64,000 nt of DNA from NCBI RefSeq assembly GCF_024649945.1, contig NZ_JANKMS010000007.1, forward strand, positions 248,001-312,000, in the 5' to 3' direction. Origin of the DNA: Flavobacterium panacis. Its GTDB lineage: Bacteria; Bacteroidota; Bacteroidia; Flavobacteriales; Flavobacteriaceae. Below the pieces are notes generated by a model. The model saw nothing but the letters and a program-made list of their open reading frames with translations, made no database searches and was not told the origin of the DNA. Numbering within the stretch: position 1 is the first letter of the stretch; each line of letters opens with the position of its first letter. Positions 53,873 through 63,913 of this stretch are shown here, piece after piece. The position numbers and the translations under genes are program-made.

Positions 53873-55240
53873 TTACGGAAACAATAAAGAAATTGTAGTG
53901 CCTTTTTCTAATTCTGAATCTAGCTTTAATTCAATATGATGAAGTTTTAGAATCTGCATGGTGATAAAAAGCCCTAATCCTTGACCTTGTATATGACGTG
54001 TACGATCACTTCTAAAAAAGAGTTCAAAAATAGATTCCTGATCTTTTTGCGAAATACCAAGACCTTGATCTACAATTTTGATTAAAAGTCTGCCTTCATT
54101 TGATGATGCCAAAACATTTACCTTTTCAGGAAAAGAAAACTTAATCGCATTGTCCAAAATATTATTAAGCGCAATGAAAAGCATGTCCTTGTTTGCATAA
54201 ACAGAAAGCAACTCTTCGTTATTGGCAATTGCATCAAAATTGACAGAAACTTTTGAGTCTGGATATTCAATTGCTTTTTTCTCCAATACATTCCATAAAA
54301 TTTCATCTATTCGGGTCATTTCCATTTTCTGAGGTTCAGAAAGTTCAAGGCCGGATAAAACTAAGAGTTCTTCTAAAATCGATTTTAAATGAAAAGTATC
54401 TTTTCTAAGCGATTTCAAAACATTTTCATATTCTTCGTTTGTTCTCGGATGGCGGAGCGAAACATCAATATCTCCTATAATTATTGTGAGTGGTGTTTTT
54501 AACTCGTGCGATGCATTTTTTAAGAAATTATTCTGTAGCATTATGCCTGTTTCAAGCCTTTCTAAAAGATAATTAAAAGTCGTAATCAATTCTTTAATTT
54601 CGTCTTTTCCACTGACTGTCGGCATTTCAAGTCTAGAATGCAGGTTTTCCGTCGTAATCGTATTTACTTTGGCAATAACATCTTCAAAAGGCCTGAAAGT
54701 TTGTTTGGCTAAAAATCGGCCTAAAAGAAAATTAAGCGGAATCGCAAGCAGATAAAACCCAATAAATAATAAACCTAACGCATCAAGTTGTTGTTCTCCA
54801 ACAGTATCTATTCCTGAAACGACAATAATAAAATCGCCCTGATTGTCTTTATAATATAAACCTGTAAACTGTCTGTCTTCTTTTGAAAAATAAAATATTC
54901 TGTTTTTAGAAATGGCTTTTAAATCCTTATCTGTTAAAGTAATATCAATGTCATCTCTCAGATATAATTCTTTGGTTTTGGCATTGTAAATCCTAATGGA
55001 CTGATTGGTGATTTTTTTATACTCAATCTCTATAGTTTGATAACGAGAACTATCAACTTTACTGATTTCGTCTTTTTCAAAATAAAAAAAAGCAGTAATC
55101 AAGGCGCTGTCTTCAAGTCTTTCGTAATAAAGTTCCTGTCTGTGTTTTTTAAAAAGCAAAAATGAACCTGCTAGTACAAGTCCAACAGTAAAAGCAAATA
55201 AAATAGTAGAATTGACAGAAAGTTTGGTTTTAAGATTCAT
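53873..55240 (-). CDS. Membrane sensor histidine kinase (HAMP type)
   Basis: The 455-residue protein has two membrane helices (about 11-30 and 152-174) around a 120-residue periplasmic sensor, a HAMP domain (about 175-228), HisKA with phospho-acceptor His245 in KNASHELKTPLT and a HATPase domain (NILDNAIKFS, DQGLGI, GQGLGLFI). It is the partner of the OmpR-type regulator, whose gene it overlaps by 11 bp. The sensor domain is unrecognised. Confidence 0.92.
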   Translation of the reverse strand: MNLKTKLSVNSTILFAFTVGLVLAGSFLLFKKHRQELYYERLEDSALITAFFYFEKDEISKVDSSRYQTIEIEYKKITNQSIRIYNAKTKELYLRDDIDITLTDKDLKAISKNRIFYFSKEDRQFTGLYYKDNQGDFIIVVSGIDTVGEQQLDALGLLFIGFYLLAIPLNFLLGRFLAKQTFRPFEDVIAKVNTITTENLHSRLEMPTVSGKDEIKELITTFNYLLERLETGIMLQNNFLKNASHELKTPLTIIIGDIDVSLRHPRTNEEYENVLKSLRKDTFHLKSILEELLVLSGLELSEPQKMEMTRIDEILWNVLEKKAIEYPDSKVSVNFDAIANNEELLSVYANKDMLFIALNNILDNAIKFSFPEKVNVLASSNEGRLLIKIVDQGLGISQKDQESIFELFFRSDRTRHIQGQGLGLFITMQILKLHHIELKLDSELEKGTTISLLFP

Positions 55241-55922
55241 GAGCTTTTTTCTTAAGCATATATCCGGTTCCTTTTACAGTATGAATGAGTGGTTCAGAAA
55301 AATTCTTGTCGACTTTATTTCTTAAATAATTGATATAAACATCTACCGTATTGGTATTCATATCAAGATCAAGATTCCAAACCGCTTCGGCAATTGCAAT
55401 TCTCGAAAGTGCTTTTTCGCGGTTCTTCATAAAGAAAATCAAAAGCTTCAGTTCTCTTGACGAAAGATTGAGTTCTTTTCCGTCTCTTGAGGCACTTTGT
55501 TCTTTCATATTGATTTCGATTCCTGCATAAGATTGAAAATCTAAAATTCCCGAACTAAATTCTGCTCGACGAAGTTGCGCATTTATTCTCGCCAAAAGTT
55601 CTTCAAATAAAAAGGGTTTGGCTAAATAATCGTCTGCACCAGATTGCAATCCTTTTACTTTTTCGTGAGGAGTATCCAAAGCACTAAGAATAAGAATTGG
55701 AACTATAATTTTTCTATTTCTTAAAATCTCGCAAACTTCAAAACCTGAAATATCTGGAAGCATAATATCGAGAATGATAATATCAAAATCATTTTTCATG
55801 ACTTCATTTACAGCGTCATGACCTTTTGAAACAGCTTTTACCTGATACAGATTTTCTTCGAGACCTCTTATGATAAAAGAAGAAACTCTAGGATCATCTT
55901 CTACTAATAATACTTTATTCAT
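55230..55922 (-). CDS. OmpR-family response regulator
   Basis: I choose ATG 55922 (MNKVLLVEDDPRVSS); a TTG 11 codons upstream extends the frame but precedes no receiver sequence. The 230-residue protein has a receiver (Asp in IIILDIMLPDISG; Lys in YLAKPFLFEEL) and a winged-helix output (SSRELKLLIFFMKNREKALSR... TVDVYINYLRNKVDK... VKGTGYML). It probably controls the Oar receptor or phosphatase genes nearby. Confidence 0.92.
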   Translation of the reverse strand: MNKVLLVEDDPRVSSFIIRGLEENLYQVKAVSKGHDAVNEVMKNDFDIIILDIMLPDISGFEVCEILRNRKIIVPILILSALDTPHEKVKGLQSGADDYLAKPFLFEELLARINAQLRRAEFSSGILDFQSYAGIEINMKEQSASRDGKELNLSSRELKLLIFFMKNREKALSRIAIAEAVWNLDLDMNTNTVDVYINYLRNKVDKNFSEPLIHTVKGTGYMLKKKAHES

Positions 55923-55957
55923 ATAGGAATTGGTTTGTTGAATAAAACATTGCAATT

Positions 55958-56875
55958 TTAAGTAATATAATAATCAGTGTTTGCTTTTAATGGATTTATT
56001 TTTTTATCATTTAATTCAAGCAATGTATTTTCAATCATTTCAGACATTGCATCCAAAGCAAGATCATTGGGCTGTACCCCAAAAGGATCTTCCAATTCGT
56101 CTGCAATTGCTTCCAGAGCTACAAAGGTATAAGCAATAAATACAATGATAAAAGGCGTAATCCATCCTAATGTTTCAACAAATCCAAAAGGAAGCATAAA
56201 ACAATAAATATAAACCGTTCGATGCAGTAATACGCTATAAGTATAAGGTATTGGTGTGCTGGCAATTCGTTCGCATCCGCCGATGATGTCCGAAAGTTTA
56301 TTTAAATTTTCTTCAAAAGCCAATTGAGTTACGCTGTCAATTTTACCCTCAGCTTTTGCTTTTTTGATCCAATTTCCCAATTCTCTCAAAATAATGATAG
56401 GTTTGTAGCGGACTTCTTTTAGACTTTTGGCAAAATCATTTTCAAGAAGTCGTTTCAAATCTTCTTCAGAATTGGTATTTCTAAGCTGATGTTTTAAACT
56501 ATAAACAAGTGCAATAAGAAGATTAATGAATTCGTCACGTTTTACTTCGTATTCTTTATCATTTATAAGAGATATACTTTGTCGTGCCAAGGATCGAGTA
56601 TCATTTAGAAGTGCGCCCCAAAGTTTTCTTCCTTCCCAAAAACGGTCGTAACTCACATTGTTTCTAAAACCAAGAAAAATGGCTAATGTTATTCCGAATA
56701 AAGTAAATGCTGCCGGATTAATATGCAGATTGTATTCTAATAAAAAGGGTTTGAAATAAACTACTGCGAGAGAAAACAATAGCAATAAAAGAAGTCTTGG
56801 AAGTAATTGTGGTAAAACAGAACCGTTCCACTCAAAAAGCATTCTGAACCAATTATTTTTTTTCTTGATAATCAT
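55958..56875 (-). CDS. Bestrophin-like membrane protein (UPF0187)
   Basis: The 305-residue protein matches the bestrophin/UPF0187 family: a helical membrane N-terminus (LLPRLLLLLLFSLAVVYFKPF), the SYDRFWEGRKLWGALLNDTRSLARQ segment and the C-terminal DELEDPFGVQPNDLALDAM. Members are pentameric ion channels. It ends 35 bp before the regulator gene, on the same strand, so may be co-transcribed. Role here unknown. Confidence 0.9.
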   Translation of the reverse strand: MIIKKKNNWFRMLFEWNGSVLPQLLPRLLLLLLFSLAVVYFKPFLLEYNLHINPAAFTLFGITLAIFLGFRNNVSYDRFWEGRKLWGALLNDTRSLARQSISLINDKEYEVKRDEFINLLIALVYSLKHQLRNTNSEEDLKRLLENDFAKSLKEVRYKPIIILRELGNWIKKAKAEGKIDSVTQLAFEENLNKLSDIIGGCERIASTPIPYTYSVLLHRTVYIYCFMLPFGFVETLGWITPFIIVFIAYTFVALEAIADELEDPFGVQPNDLALDAMSEMIENTLLELNDKKINPLKANTDYYIT

Positions 56876-57066
56876 TGGGCAAACTAAGGAATAATGATGA
56901 GATAAAAGTAGTTAAAACTTATAGTATTTCGTAGAAAAAAAACAGGAAGAATATTTTGTTTTAGCTAATTATAAAAGTGTCTGTAAAAGATCTCAAAAAG
57001 TTTTTATATTTGAGTAAACTATTCTGTAAAAGCACATTTAAAGTTTCATTTTAATCAAAATAGATT

Positions 57067-57846
57067 ATGAAGATATTTTTTATTAGAACAATGTTGTTTT
57101 TAATGTTCTTAACTTTTTTTTCCTGCGAAAGTAAAAAACAAAAACCAGAGACTAAACCGTACAAAGCGGGTGTAATTTTGAGTTTTGATGATGCCTATGT
57201 TGATGAATGGGCTGAAGCCGATGCTGCTTTGAAAAAATACGGATGGAAAGCAACTTTTAATGTTTGCAGAATAGATTCTATTGGAGCGCCTCAAATAAAA
57301 AAACTGCTTCAAATGCAAAGTGAAGGACATGAAATTGCGGGACACGGATATCATCATTATAATGCCGTAAAGTTTGTACAGCAGAACGGAATACAAGCCT
57401 ATATGGATCAGGAAATAAATCCTATGATTGTTTCTATGAAAAAGAAAGGTTTTAACGTTACTTCTTTTGCCTATCCTTATGGAGAAAGATCTGAAGAATT
57501 GGATAAAGCTTTGTCTCCTGAATTTAAAATTATAAGAGGAAGAGCTTTTGGAGGAGAACTTCCAGAAAAACAAGACAGTTATTTTAATAATTCAAAAATC
57601 GTTTTTGCTTTTGATATCGATAACAGTCACATTCATTTTAGTATTCCATATCTTTTAGAATTGTTGGATTATGCTAAAAAGCATAATAAGATTTTGATTC
57701 TTTGTAGCCATAAACCCGTTAAGAATGTAACCGAGAATTATCAAACAAAAATAGAAACTTTAGAATTTGTGTGTCGATACATGAAGCTTAATAATCTCAA
57801 ATATTACACTTTATCTGATTTGGATAATCTATTACCTCAAAAATGA
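57067..57846 (+). CDS. Polysaccharide deacetylase lipoprotein
   Basis: The 259-residue protein has a lipoprotein signal (LFLMFLTFFSCESK) and a NodB-type domain: VILSFDDAYVDEW (catalytic and metal Asp) and GHEIAGHGYHHYN with the two His ligands, then FAYPYGERSEEL. The target could be poly-GlcNAc or a similar envelope polysaccharide. It has no neighbour in an operon. Confidence 0.9.
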   Translation: MKIFFIRTMLFLMFLTFFSCESKKQKPETKPYKAGVILSFDDAYVDEWAEADAALKKYGWKATFNVCRIDSIGAPQIKKLLQMQSEGHEIAGHGYHHYNAVKFVQQNGIQAYMDQEINPMIVSMKKKGFNVTSFAYPYGERSEELDKALSPEFKIIRGRAFGGELPEKQDSYFNNSKIVFAFDIDNSHIHFSIPYLLELLDYAKKHNKILILCSHKPVKNVTENYQTKIETLEFVCRYMKLNNLKYYTLSDLDNLLPQK

Positions 57847-58003
57847 TTGTGTTTGGCAATTTTTATTTCAATGAATAAAAAGTTTGAGTGTTGTAAAATT
57901 AATTATATTCGCTTTTACAAAATGAAGTGAATGTCTTAATTCGCTCATCCAAAAACAATCGAAATAAAATAGTACAGCGCTTTTTATACATTAAGTGAAA
58001 AAC

Positions 58004-60697
58004 ATGGAGATAACAGAAAATCAAGATTTATTTCAAACCGTTTTTGACTCAATAGCCAATGGCATTGCCGTAATTAAATCTGTGTATAATAATCAAGGTG
58101 AAGTAAACGATTTCTCGATATTGTTTTTAAATGCTTATGTTTTAAAGCGAATTAATGATTTAGATTATAAAGATAAACGCTACACTGAAGTTTTTCCGGA
58201 AATAAAAGAAAACGGAATTTTTGAAAAGTTTATTGGTACTGCATCAACAGGAATTACTTCCGATTTTGAATCTAAATATACTGCAAACGGTCTAAAATGC
58301 TGGTACAGATTTACAGCTGTCAAGCAAGGAGAATTATTGATTGTTACCAGCGAAGATTTAACCAAAAAGAAAAAAAACGAGATTGCTTTAAAAAATGCAT
58401 TAGATACTGCCGAAAAGCAAAAACGATTTTATCATTCTATAGCCAATACAACTCCAGATTTGGTTTATGTATTCGATCTTTCTTATCATTTTACATATGC
58501 CAATAAAGCCTTACTTTCTATGTGGGGTAAATCGGCAGAAGAATCTATTGGTAAAGGATTAAGAGATAACGGATACGAAGAATGGCATGCCGAAATGCAT
58601 GAAAGAGAAATAGACAAAGTAGTTGCCTCAAAAAAAATGATTAGGGGTACAGTGTCGTTTCCTCATGCCGAATTAGGCAGTAGAGTTTACGATTATATTT
58701 TTGCACCTGTTTTTAATGAAGAAGGTGAAGTAGAAGCTGTTGCAGGAACTACGCGCGACATAACAGAAATCAAGCAAGCAGAGCAACAGCAGGTTTTGGC
58801 AACAAAAAAAGCTGAAGAAAGTGAAGCTACTTTAAAATCGATGATTGACCAAACGCCTTCTCCAACATTAGTATTAATGGGAGATGATTTGGTAATCAAA
58901 CAAATCAATAAACATATGCTTGCCATGATCGGCAGGGGAGAAGAAATTATTGGAATGCCGTTGATTGATGTTCTGCCGGAATTAAGAGGGCAGTATGTTT
59001 GGACTCAGGTTCAAAACGTCTATAACGAAGGAACTCCTTTTGATCAGAGTGAAGTTTTGGTGCAACACAATCGTACAGGAGTAAAAAGAGATTACTACTA
59101 TAATTTGGCCTATCGACCTCTAATTGAAGAGGGCAAAATAACAGGAATGATTCAAGTTGCGGTCGATGTTACAGAACAAGTTGTTGCCCGTAAGAAAATG
59201 GAAGAGAGCGAAAACCGATTCCGTGTTTTAATTAATGCTTCTTCAGATTTTGTATATCGAATGAATGCCGATTGGACTGTAATGAGAAACTTAGAAGGTA
59301 TCGATTTTCAATCTGATCCCGAAGAACCTATTTTTAACTGGATTGATAAACATATTTATTTTGAAGATCAGGAAAAAGCATTAAAGCTAATTGCCAATGC
59401 AATTGAAAGAAAAGGTACCTTCGAAATGGAACACCGAGTTTTAAAAGCAGATGGTACAATAGGGTGGACGTTTTCAAGAGCCATTCCGATATTAGACGAT
59501 CAAAAAAATATAATTGAATGGTTTGGTGCAGCAGGAGATATAACTTCTCAAAAAGAAGTACAACAGATTATTAAAGACAGCGAAGAGAAATTCAGACAAA
59601 TGGCAGATCTTGTGCCACAAGTTATCTGGACAGCGCAGCCAGATGGTTCTACAGATTATTACAACAAGCGTTGGTATGAATATACAGGGCTGGAGGAAAA
59701 TAAATTTGGAGACCAAAGCTGGGTGCCTCTTTTGCATCGTGATGATGTTTTACCAGTATTAGAAGCTTGGTATATAAGCGTTCAAGGTGGTACAAATTAT
59801 CAGCTTGAATTTAGATTAGAAAATAAAAATACAGGAGAATATCGTTGGTTTTTGAGTAAAGCACTTCCGATACGAGATAAAACAGGAGTGATTGTTAAAT
59901 GGTTTGGAACTTGTACCGATATTCACGAACAAAAAACAATCACCGAAAAATTAGAAGGTCTGGTAGCTGCCAGAACAAAAGAACTACAACGTTCCAACGA
60001 AGATTTACAACAGTTTGCGCACGTTGCTTCTCATGATTTAAAAGAACCAGTTCGAAAAATAAAAACATTTACGAGTAGGTTAGAAGAACATCTCGAAGGC
60101 CAATTAGATGAATCTGCAACGAGATTTATTGGTAGAATACATGTTGCTGCAGATCGAATGTTTAATATGATAGACGGTGTGTTGATGTATTCTAAAATCA
60201 ATTCTAATTTACAGAAAGCAACGTTAATTGATTTAAACGAAGTTTTAAAAAACATTGAAACGGATTTGGAAGTCTCCTTACAAAATACCAAAGGAGAGAT
60301 TTATTACAATGATCTGCCAAAACTAGAAGGAGCTTCGGTACTGATTTATCAGCTTTTCTATAATTTGATTAATAATTCTATTAAATTTGCTAAAAAAGGA
60401 ACGCCACCTGTAATCGTGATATCTTCAAAAATAGTTGCTGAAAATCAAAAAGCTATAGCTTTAATTACTGTTGAAGATAACGGAATTGGTTTTGAAGATG
60501 AACAATCAGCACAAATCTTCGAAACTTTTACAAGACTGAATTCTAAGGATGTTTATGAAGGAACAGGATTAGGATTGTCACTCTGTAAGAAGATAGTAGA
60601 AAGGCATGGAGGAACTATTACGGCAATTGGGCGACCTTATGTTGGGGCAGTTTTTACAATTAAACTTCCTCTAAAGCAACAAGAAAATGGAATATAA
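58004..60697 (+). CDS. Cytosolic multi-PAS sensor histidine kinase
   Basis: I prefer ATG 58004 to the GTG three codons earlier. The 897-residue protein has about five PAS domains (roughly 10-125, 140-255, 270-395, 400-520, 525-645), a coiled linker, a HisKA domain (VASHDLKEPVRKIKTF, His near 675) and a HATPase domain (NNSIKFAK, EDNGIGFED, GTGLGLSLCKK). No membrane helices. It is a shorter relative of the 8-PAS kinase at 4.5-8.6 kb, and its receiver gene follows after 3 bp. Confidence 0.9.
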   Translation: MEITENQDLFQTVFDSIANGIAVIKSVYNNQGEVNDFSILFLNAYVLKRINDLDYKDKRYTEVFPEIKENGIFEKFIGTASTGITSDFESKYTANGLKCWYRFTAVKQGELLIVTSEDLTKKKKNEIALKNALDTAEKQKRFYHSIANTTPDLVYVFDLSYHFTYANKALLSMWGKSAEESIGKGLRDNGYEEWHAEMHEREIDKVVASKKMIRGTVSFPHAELGSRVYDYIFAPVFNEEGEVEAVAGTTRDITEIKQAEQQQVLATKKAEESEATLKSMIDQTPSPTLVLMGDDLVIKQINKHMLAMIGRGEEIIGMPLIDVLPELRGQYVWTQVQNVYNEGTPFDQSEVLVQHNRTGVKRDYYYNLAYRPLIEEGKITGMIQVAVDVTEQVVARKKMEESENRFRVLINASSDFVYRMNADWTVMRNLEGIDFQSDPEEPIFNWIDKHIYFEDQEKALKLIANAIERKGTFEMEHRVLKADGTIGWTFSRAIPILDDQKNIIEWFGAAGDITSQKEVQQIIKDSEEKFRQMADLVPQVIWTAQPDGSTDYYNKRWYEYTGLEENKFGDQSWVPLLHRDDVLPVLEAWYISVQGGTNYQLEFRLENKNTGEYRWFLSKALPIRDKTGVIVKWFGTCTDIHEQKTITEKLEGLVAARTKELQRSNEDLQQFAHVASHDLKEPVRKIKTFTSRLEEHLEGQLDESATRFIGRIHVAADRMFNMIDGVLMYSKINSNLQKATLIDLNEVLKNIETDLEVSLQNTKGEIYYNDLPKLEGASVLIYQLFYNLINNSIKFAKKGTPPVIVISSKIVAENQKAIALITVEDNGIGFEDEQSAQIFETFTRLNSKDVYEGTGLGLSLCKKIVERHGGTITAIGRPYVGAVFTIKLPLKQQENGI

Positions 60698-60700
60698 AGT

Positions 60701-61171
60701 ATGAGTGAAAAAATAATTTTATTGGCTGACGACGATACGGATGATACCGAAATGTTTTGTGAGGCATTAGAAGAAATAGATGGAGACATAATCTGTCATT
60801 GTGCAGAAAATGGAAATGAAGCATGGAAAATACTTAATCAAATCACTGAAAAACCACAGCTGATTTTTCTTGACCTAAATATGCCCGTAATGAATGGTTG
60901 GGATTGTCTTAAATTAATTAAAAACGACAATTATTATAAAGACATTCCAGTAATCATGATTTCGACTTCTTCACATAAAAATGATATTGAAACAGCTTCA
61001 AAACTGGGATCTATATGTTATTTGGTGAAACCCAATAGTTTTGGTGATTTAAAGCAGTTACTTCGTGAAATTACCTCTAATCTAGATTGTAATTTAAAAG
61101 ATATTCTTTTGAACCTAAAAGCAAGTGGTTCTAAGTATATCTTTATTTCTAATGAAGAAAACGGTGATTAA
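60701..61171 (+). CDS. Single-domain response regulator (Rcp1-like)
   Basis: The 156-residue receiver has the acidic pocket LLADDDTDDTEMF, the acceptor Asp in LIFLDLNMPVMNGW, the Ser in VIMISTSSH and the Lys in YLVKPNSF. No output domain. It starts 3 bp after the PAS kinase stop and is its partner. It resembles the receiver at 8.6-9.0 kb. Confidence 0.9.
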   Translation: MSEKIILLADDDTDDTEMFCEALEEIDGDIICHCAENGNEAWKILNQITEKPQLIFLDLNMPVMNGWDCLKLIKNDNYYKDIPVIMISTSSHKNDIETASKLGSICYLVKPNSFGDLKQLLREITSNLDCNLKDILLNLKASGSKYIFISNEENGD

Positions 61172-61177
61172 AAAAAT

Positions 61178-61651
61178 TCAATTACTCTTTTTAATCTCCA
61201 TTTGCACTTTAAATTTACCAGTATAGGGATTTTCTGCCATTAACGAATGTCCGATAACTAAAATGTAATTTCCCTTTTGCTTAATTGGCATTTTCAAATC
61301 CATACCAAATGGGCCATCAGAAGATTTATCTGGAAAAATAATTTGATTAAAACGAATATTTCCTTTACCAGGCTCTGGAATAATGGATGCATTTAATTCG
61401 CCTAAATCTTCGTTTTTAAATTTGACATATACTTTTGAATTAAGAGAATCAAAAGTTGCTTCGGCTTTAAAGACATTTTTTTCATCAGGAAAATTCATTG
61501 CGATAGTGTCGCCAATTTGTTTATTCTCTTTTTTGTCTTCCTTTTTAACAATAGGAGCAGGAGTTTCAACAGCATTAGAAACAGTAGAATTTTCCTTTTT
61601 TTGACAAGAAAAGAACAAAACTGGGATTAAAAACAACAGTATCTTTTTCAT
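61178..61651 (-). CDS. Lipoprotein of unknown function
   Basis: The 157-residue lipoprotein (LLFLIPVLFFSCQKKEN) has a Lys/Glu-rich linker, then a beta-rich domain (TIAMNFPDEKNVFKAEATF and IPEPGKGNIRFNQIIFPD). No family recognised. It is convergent with the receiver gene and lies 10 bp after the acidic small protein gene on the same strand. Confidence 0.75.
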   Translation of the reverse strand: MKKILLFLIPVLFFSCQKKENSTVSNAVETPAPIVKKEDKKENKQIGDTIAMNFPDEKNVFKAEATFDSLNSKVYVKFKNEDLGELNASIIPEPGKGNIRFNQIIFPDKSSDGPFGMDLKMPIKQKGNYILVIGHSLMAENPYTGKFKVQMEIKKSN

Positions 61652-61661
61652 AAGAATAATT

Positions 61662-61949
61662 TTAGCTGATCATTAAAAAAGTACCAGGAGTTTCTTCGTT
61701 TTTGTCGTATTCTCCTTCTAGTTTTTCATCTAAATCTTCTTCTTCCCAATCATTTTCGTCATATTCCGATTCGAAGTCATCTTCAAGATCGTCTTCCAGT
61801 TCTCCAAGTTCTAAGTAAAATGGTTCACGGGTTGTCAATTCATTTGTTAAATTGTTTTCCAGATAATCATCATAATTTAGCAAAAGTTGCTCTTCATACG
61901 AATTCATTTCTCCGTTAAATTCTTCTGATGTGTAATTTTCGAATCTCAT
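61662..61949 (-). CDS. Highly acidic small protein
   Basis: The 95-residue protein is dominated by Glu and Asp from residue 45 on (ELEDDLEDDFESEYDENDW), with Tyr/Leu interspersed. It has no signal or membrane helix. It shares an operon-like arrangement with the lipoprotein gene that follows by 10 bp. Function unknown; such composition suggests a disordered, cation-binding or DNA-mimic type protein. Confidence 0.65.
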   Translation of the reverse strand: MRFENYTSEEFNGEMNSYEEQLLLNYDDYLENNLTNELTTREPFYLELGELEDDLEDDFESEYDENDWEEEDLDEKLEGEYDKNEETPGTFLMIS

Positions 61950-62129
61950 AGAATTAATTTTTTAGAATAGTAAATTAATGATGTCTAATTAGTGCATTAG
62001 CTTATCTTAAAATTACCATTTCAAAAAATGAATTCTTTTATATAATTTTCTCGGAGGATTGTTAAATTTTCATTTTAAGGTATTTAAAGTTTTAGATTTT
62101 GTTACCAAAAAAAATAACCAAAAAACAAA

Positions 62130-62163
62130 AAGCCTGTAAACAAAGAGTTTACAGGCTTTTTTG
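62130..62163. terminator. Terminator of tmRNA, bidirectional
   Basis: AAGCCTGTAAAC / GTTTACAGGCTTTTTT with a 5-nt loop lies just beyond the tmRNA 3' end on the minus strand. Confidence 0.85.
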
Positions 62164-62558
62164 TGGAGTCGCCGGGAATCGAACCCGGGTCCAAACGAGC
62201 AACTAAAGAGCTTTCTACACGCTTATTTCCTGATTAGATTTTCGATGTTAAGCTAGGCCAGAAACAGCCACCGAACACTTATCTTCTTAATTTTCGAAAT
62301 CCACCCGAAGCTCATGAATATCTAGGTTTATTTTTACGGTTCCCCTGAACGGAACGCCACAAACCAAGGCTTTCCAGGAGAATCCAGCTTCTCTACCTTG
62401 TAGAGACGTGGCGCAATCTTACTATGATTCGGATTAAGCAGCTAAAGCGTAATTATTTTCGCCGTGTAAAAGTTTGAGATCTTATATTTACGAGCAAGGT
62501 CTCAATGCTCGACGTGCTTACTGTTCAATTCGACTCGCTGTCAAAACCAGTCGACCCC
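62164..62558 (-). ncRNA. ssrA: Transfer-messenger RNA (tmRNA)
   Basis: On the minus strand the RNA begins GGGGTCGACTGGTTTTGACA and ends GGTTCGATTCCCGGCGACTCCA, giving a tRNA-Ala-like acceptor arm with T-loop and an encoded CCA. The tag ORF at 62463-62434 reads GENNYALAA followed by TAA, the tag typical of Bacteroidota, with Ala supplied by the charged RNA. Its role is rescue of stalled ribosomes by trans-translation. The 395-nt length is normal. Confidence 0.97.
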
Positions 62559-62625
62559 AAAAAATAAGTTTGCAAATTTAGAATATTTGAAATTACTTTC
62601 TACTAAAATTTTCAGAAAAATTTTG

Positions 62626-63828
62626 TTATTCTTCGTCTTTAAAATTAAAAGGATAATCTCCAAAGACTGGAGCCAATTTACGAACCGCATAAGTGTTTCT
62701 GGTCATCTTGTTAGAAAGTGCGATAATCGTAACACCTTCTTTCATCAAAGTAATGTAAGATGAAGTATTTCCATGCCACCATCCGTTATGGAAATAGAAA
62801 TTTTGTCCCGTTTCCCAATTGATCATTCTAATTCCGAGACCGTAATTTTTAGTTCCTTTGCGTTCGTTGCTGTAACCTGTATAAACTTGTTTCAATAATT
62901 CCGGTTTTAAGAAATCTGGCGATTGTCTAGCTCGGTCAAATTTTAAAAGATCTCTTGCAGTAGAAAAAACATTTTTATCTCCGTATACATTATCCAGATA
63001 ATCAAAACCAATTTCTACTCCATTTCCTTTATAAGACGGAACAATTTTCTTGCGGTCTTTATCATCATCAAAAACATAAGTGTTTTTCATTCCAAGAGGT
63101 TTGAAAATCATTTCAGACATAGCTTCTTTATAGCTTAATCCTGTAATTTTTTCGATAATAAGTGCCAGCATCGCATAATTGGTATTGCAATAACTAAAAC
63201 GTGTTCCAGTTTTAGATTCCAAACCAATGTCTTTTGTTGCCAGAATATTTAAAATGTCTTTATTCGTTAGCTGATTATGTCTGTCCCAAATCGATTTATC
63301 TCTGTCTGTAAAATAAGCATAATTACGCATTCCAGTACGATGACTTAAAAGCATTCTGATGGTGCAATCTTCGTAAGGAAAGGTTTTTAAAATCGTATTC
63401 ACTTTCTGGTCTAAATCTATTTTACCAGCATTTACCAGTTTTAAAATTGCTGTTGCTGTTAGCACTTTACTTACAGAAGCAATTTGTACAGGTGTTTCGG
63501 GAGTTATTTCAGTTTTTTCATTTTTATTGGCAAAACCATTATATCTTTCAAATAAAATCTGTCCGTTTTTGGCAACTAAGAAACTTCCGTTCATGTTGTT
63601 GTTGGGCCAGTTTTTATTATAAAAGTGATTTATTCTGCCCATAACCGAATTTTTAAAGGCCTGAGAAACTTTCGGTTCAGCGCCTAAAGGCTTCATTTTA
63701 GGTAATGTATCTTCGACTGTTTGTGCTGCTTCTTCTGTTGTTTTTTTGTTTTGACCACAAGAACTTAAAACTAGTATAGAGAAAAGTAATTGTGGTATCT
63801 TTGTTTTTTTAAGGAAAATCATTTGCAT
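62626..63828 (-). CDS. Serine hydrolase lipoprotein (beta-lactamase/PBP4*-like)
   Basis: The 400-residue protein has a lipoprotein signal (LLFSILVLSSCGQNKK) and a class C beta-lactamase-like fold with the SxxK motif in IASVSKVLTATA, the YxN motif in YCNTNYAML and a C-terminal HNGWWHGNTSSY in place of KTG. It is likely a D-Ala-D-Ala peptidase or esterase of the envelope rather than an antibiotic-resistance enzyme. Two Met start options exist (63828 or 63822). Monocistronic. Confidence 0.88.
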   Translation of the reverse strand: MQMIFLKKTKIPQLLFSILVLSSCGQNKKTTEEAAQTVEDTLPKMKPLGAEPKVSQAFKNSVMGRINHFYNKNWPNNNMNGSFLVAKNGQILFERYNGFANKNEKTEITPETPVQIASVSKVLTATAILKLVNAGKIDLDQKVNTILKTFPYEDCTIRMLLSHRTGMRNYAYFTDRDKSIWDRHNQLTNKDILNILATKDIGLESKTGTRFSYCNTNYAMLALIIEKITGLSYKEAMSEMIFKPLGMKNTYVFDDDKDRKKIVPSYKGNGVEIGFDYLDNVYGDKNVFSTARDLLKFDRARQSPDFLKPELLKQVYTGYSNERKGTKNYGLGIRMINWETGQNFYFHNGWWHGNTSSYITLMKEGVTIIALSNKMTRNTYAVRKLAPVFGDYPFNFKDEE

Positions 63829-63913
63829 CGTTCTTTAAAAACAAATATATCGAATTCAATTTTGTTGTTTTCTCAATTCTGAGGCTCTTATTTGTGATTT
63901 TTAACTTTCTTTT

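Noticed and set aside
57109..57573. 154-residue minus-strand ORF over the deacetylase gene
   Set aside because: The plus strand encodes a lipoprotein signal and the NodB catalytic motifs, so this is a shadow frame.
62164..62250. A separate tRNA gene
   Set aside because: The tRNA-like T arm and acceptor belong to the tmRNA, as shown by the tag ORF and the matching 5' end at 62558.
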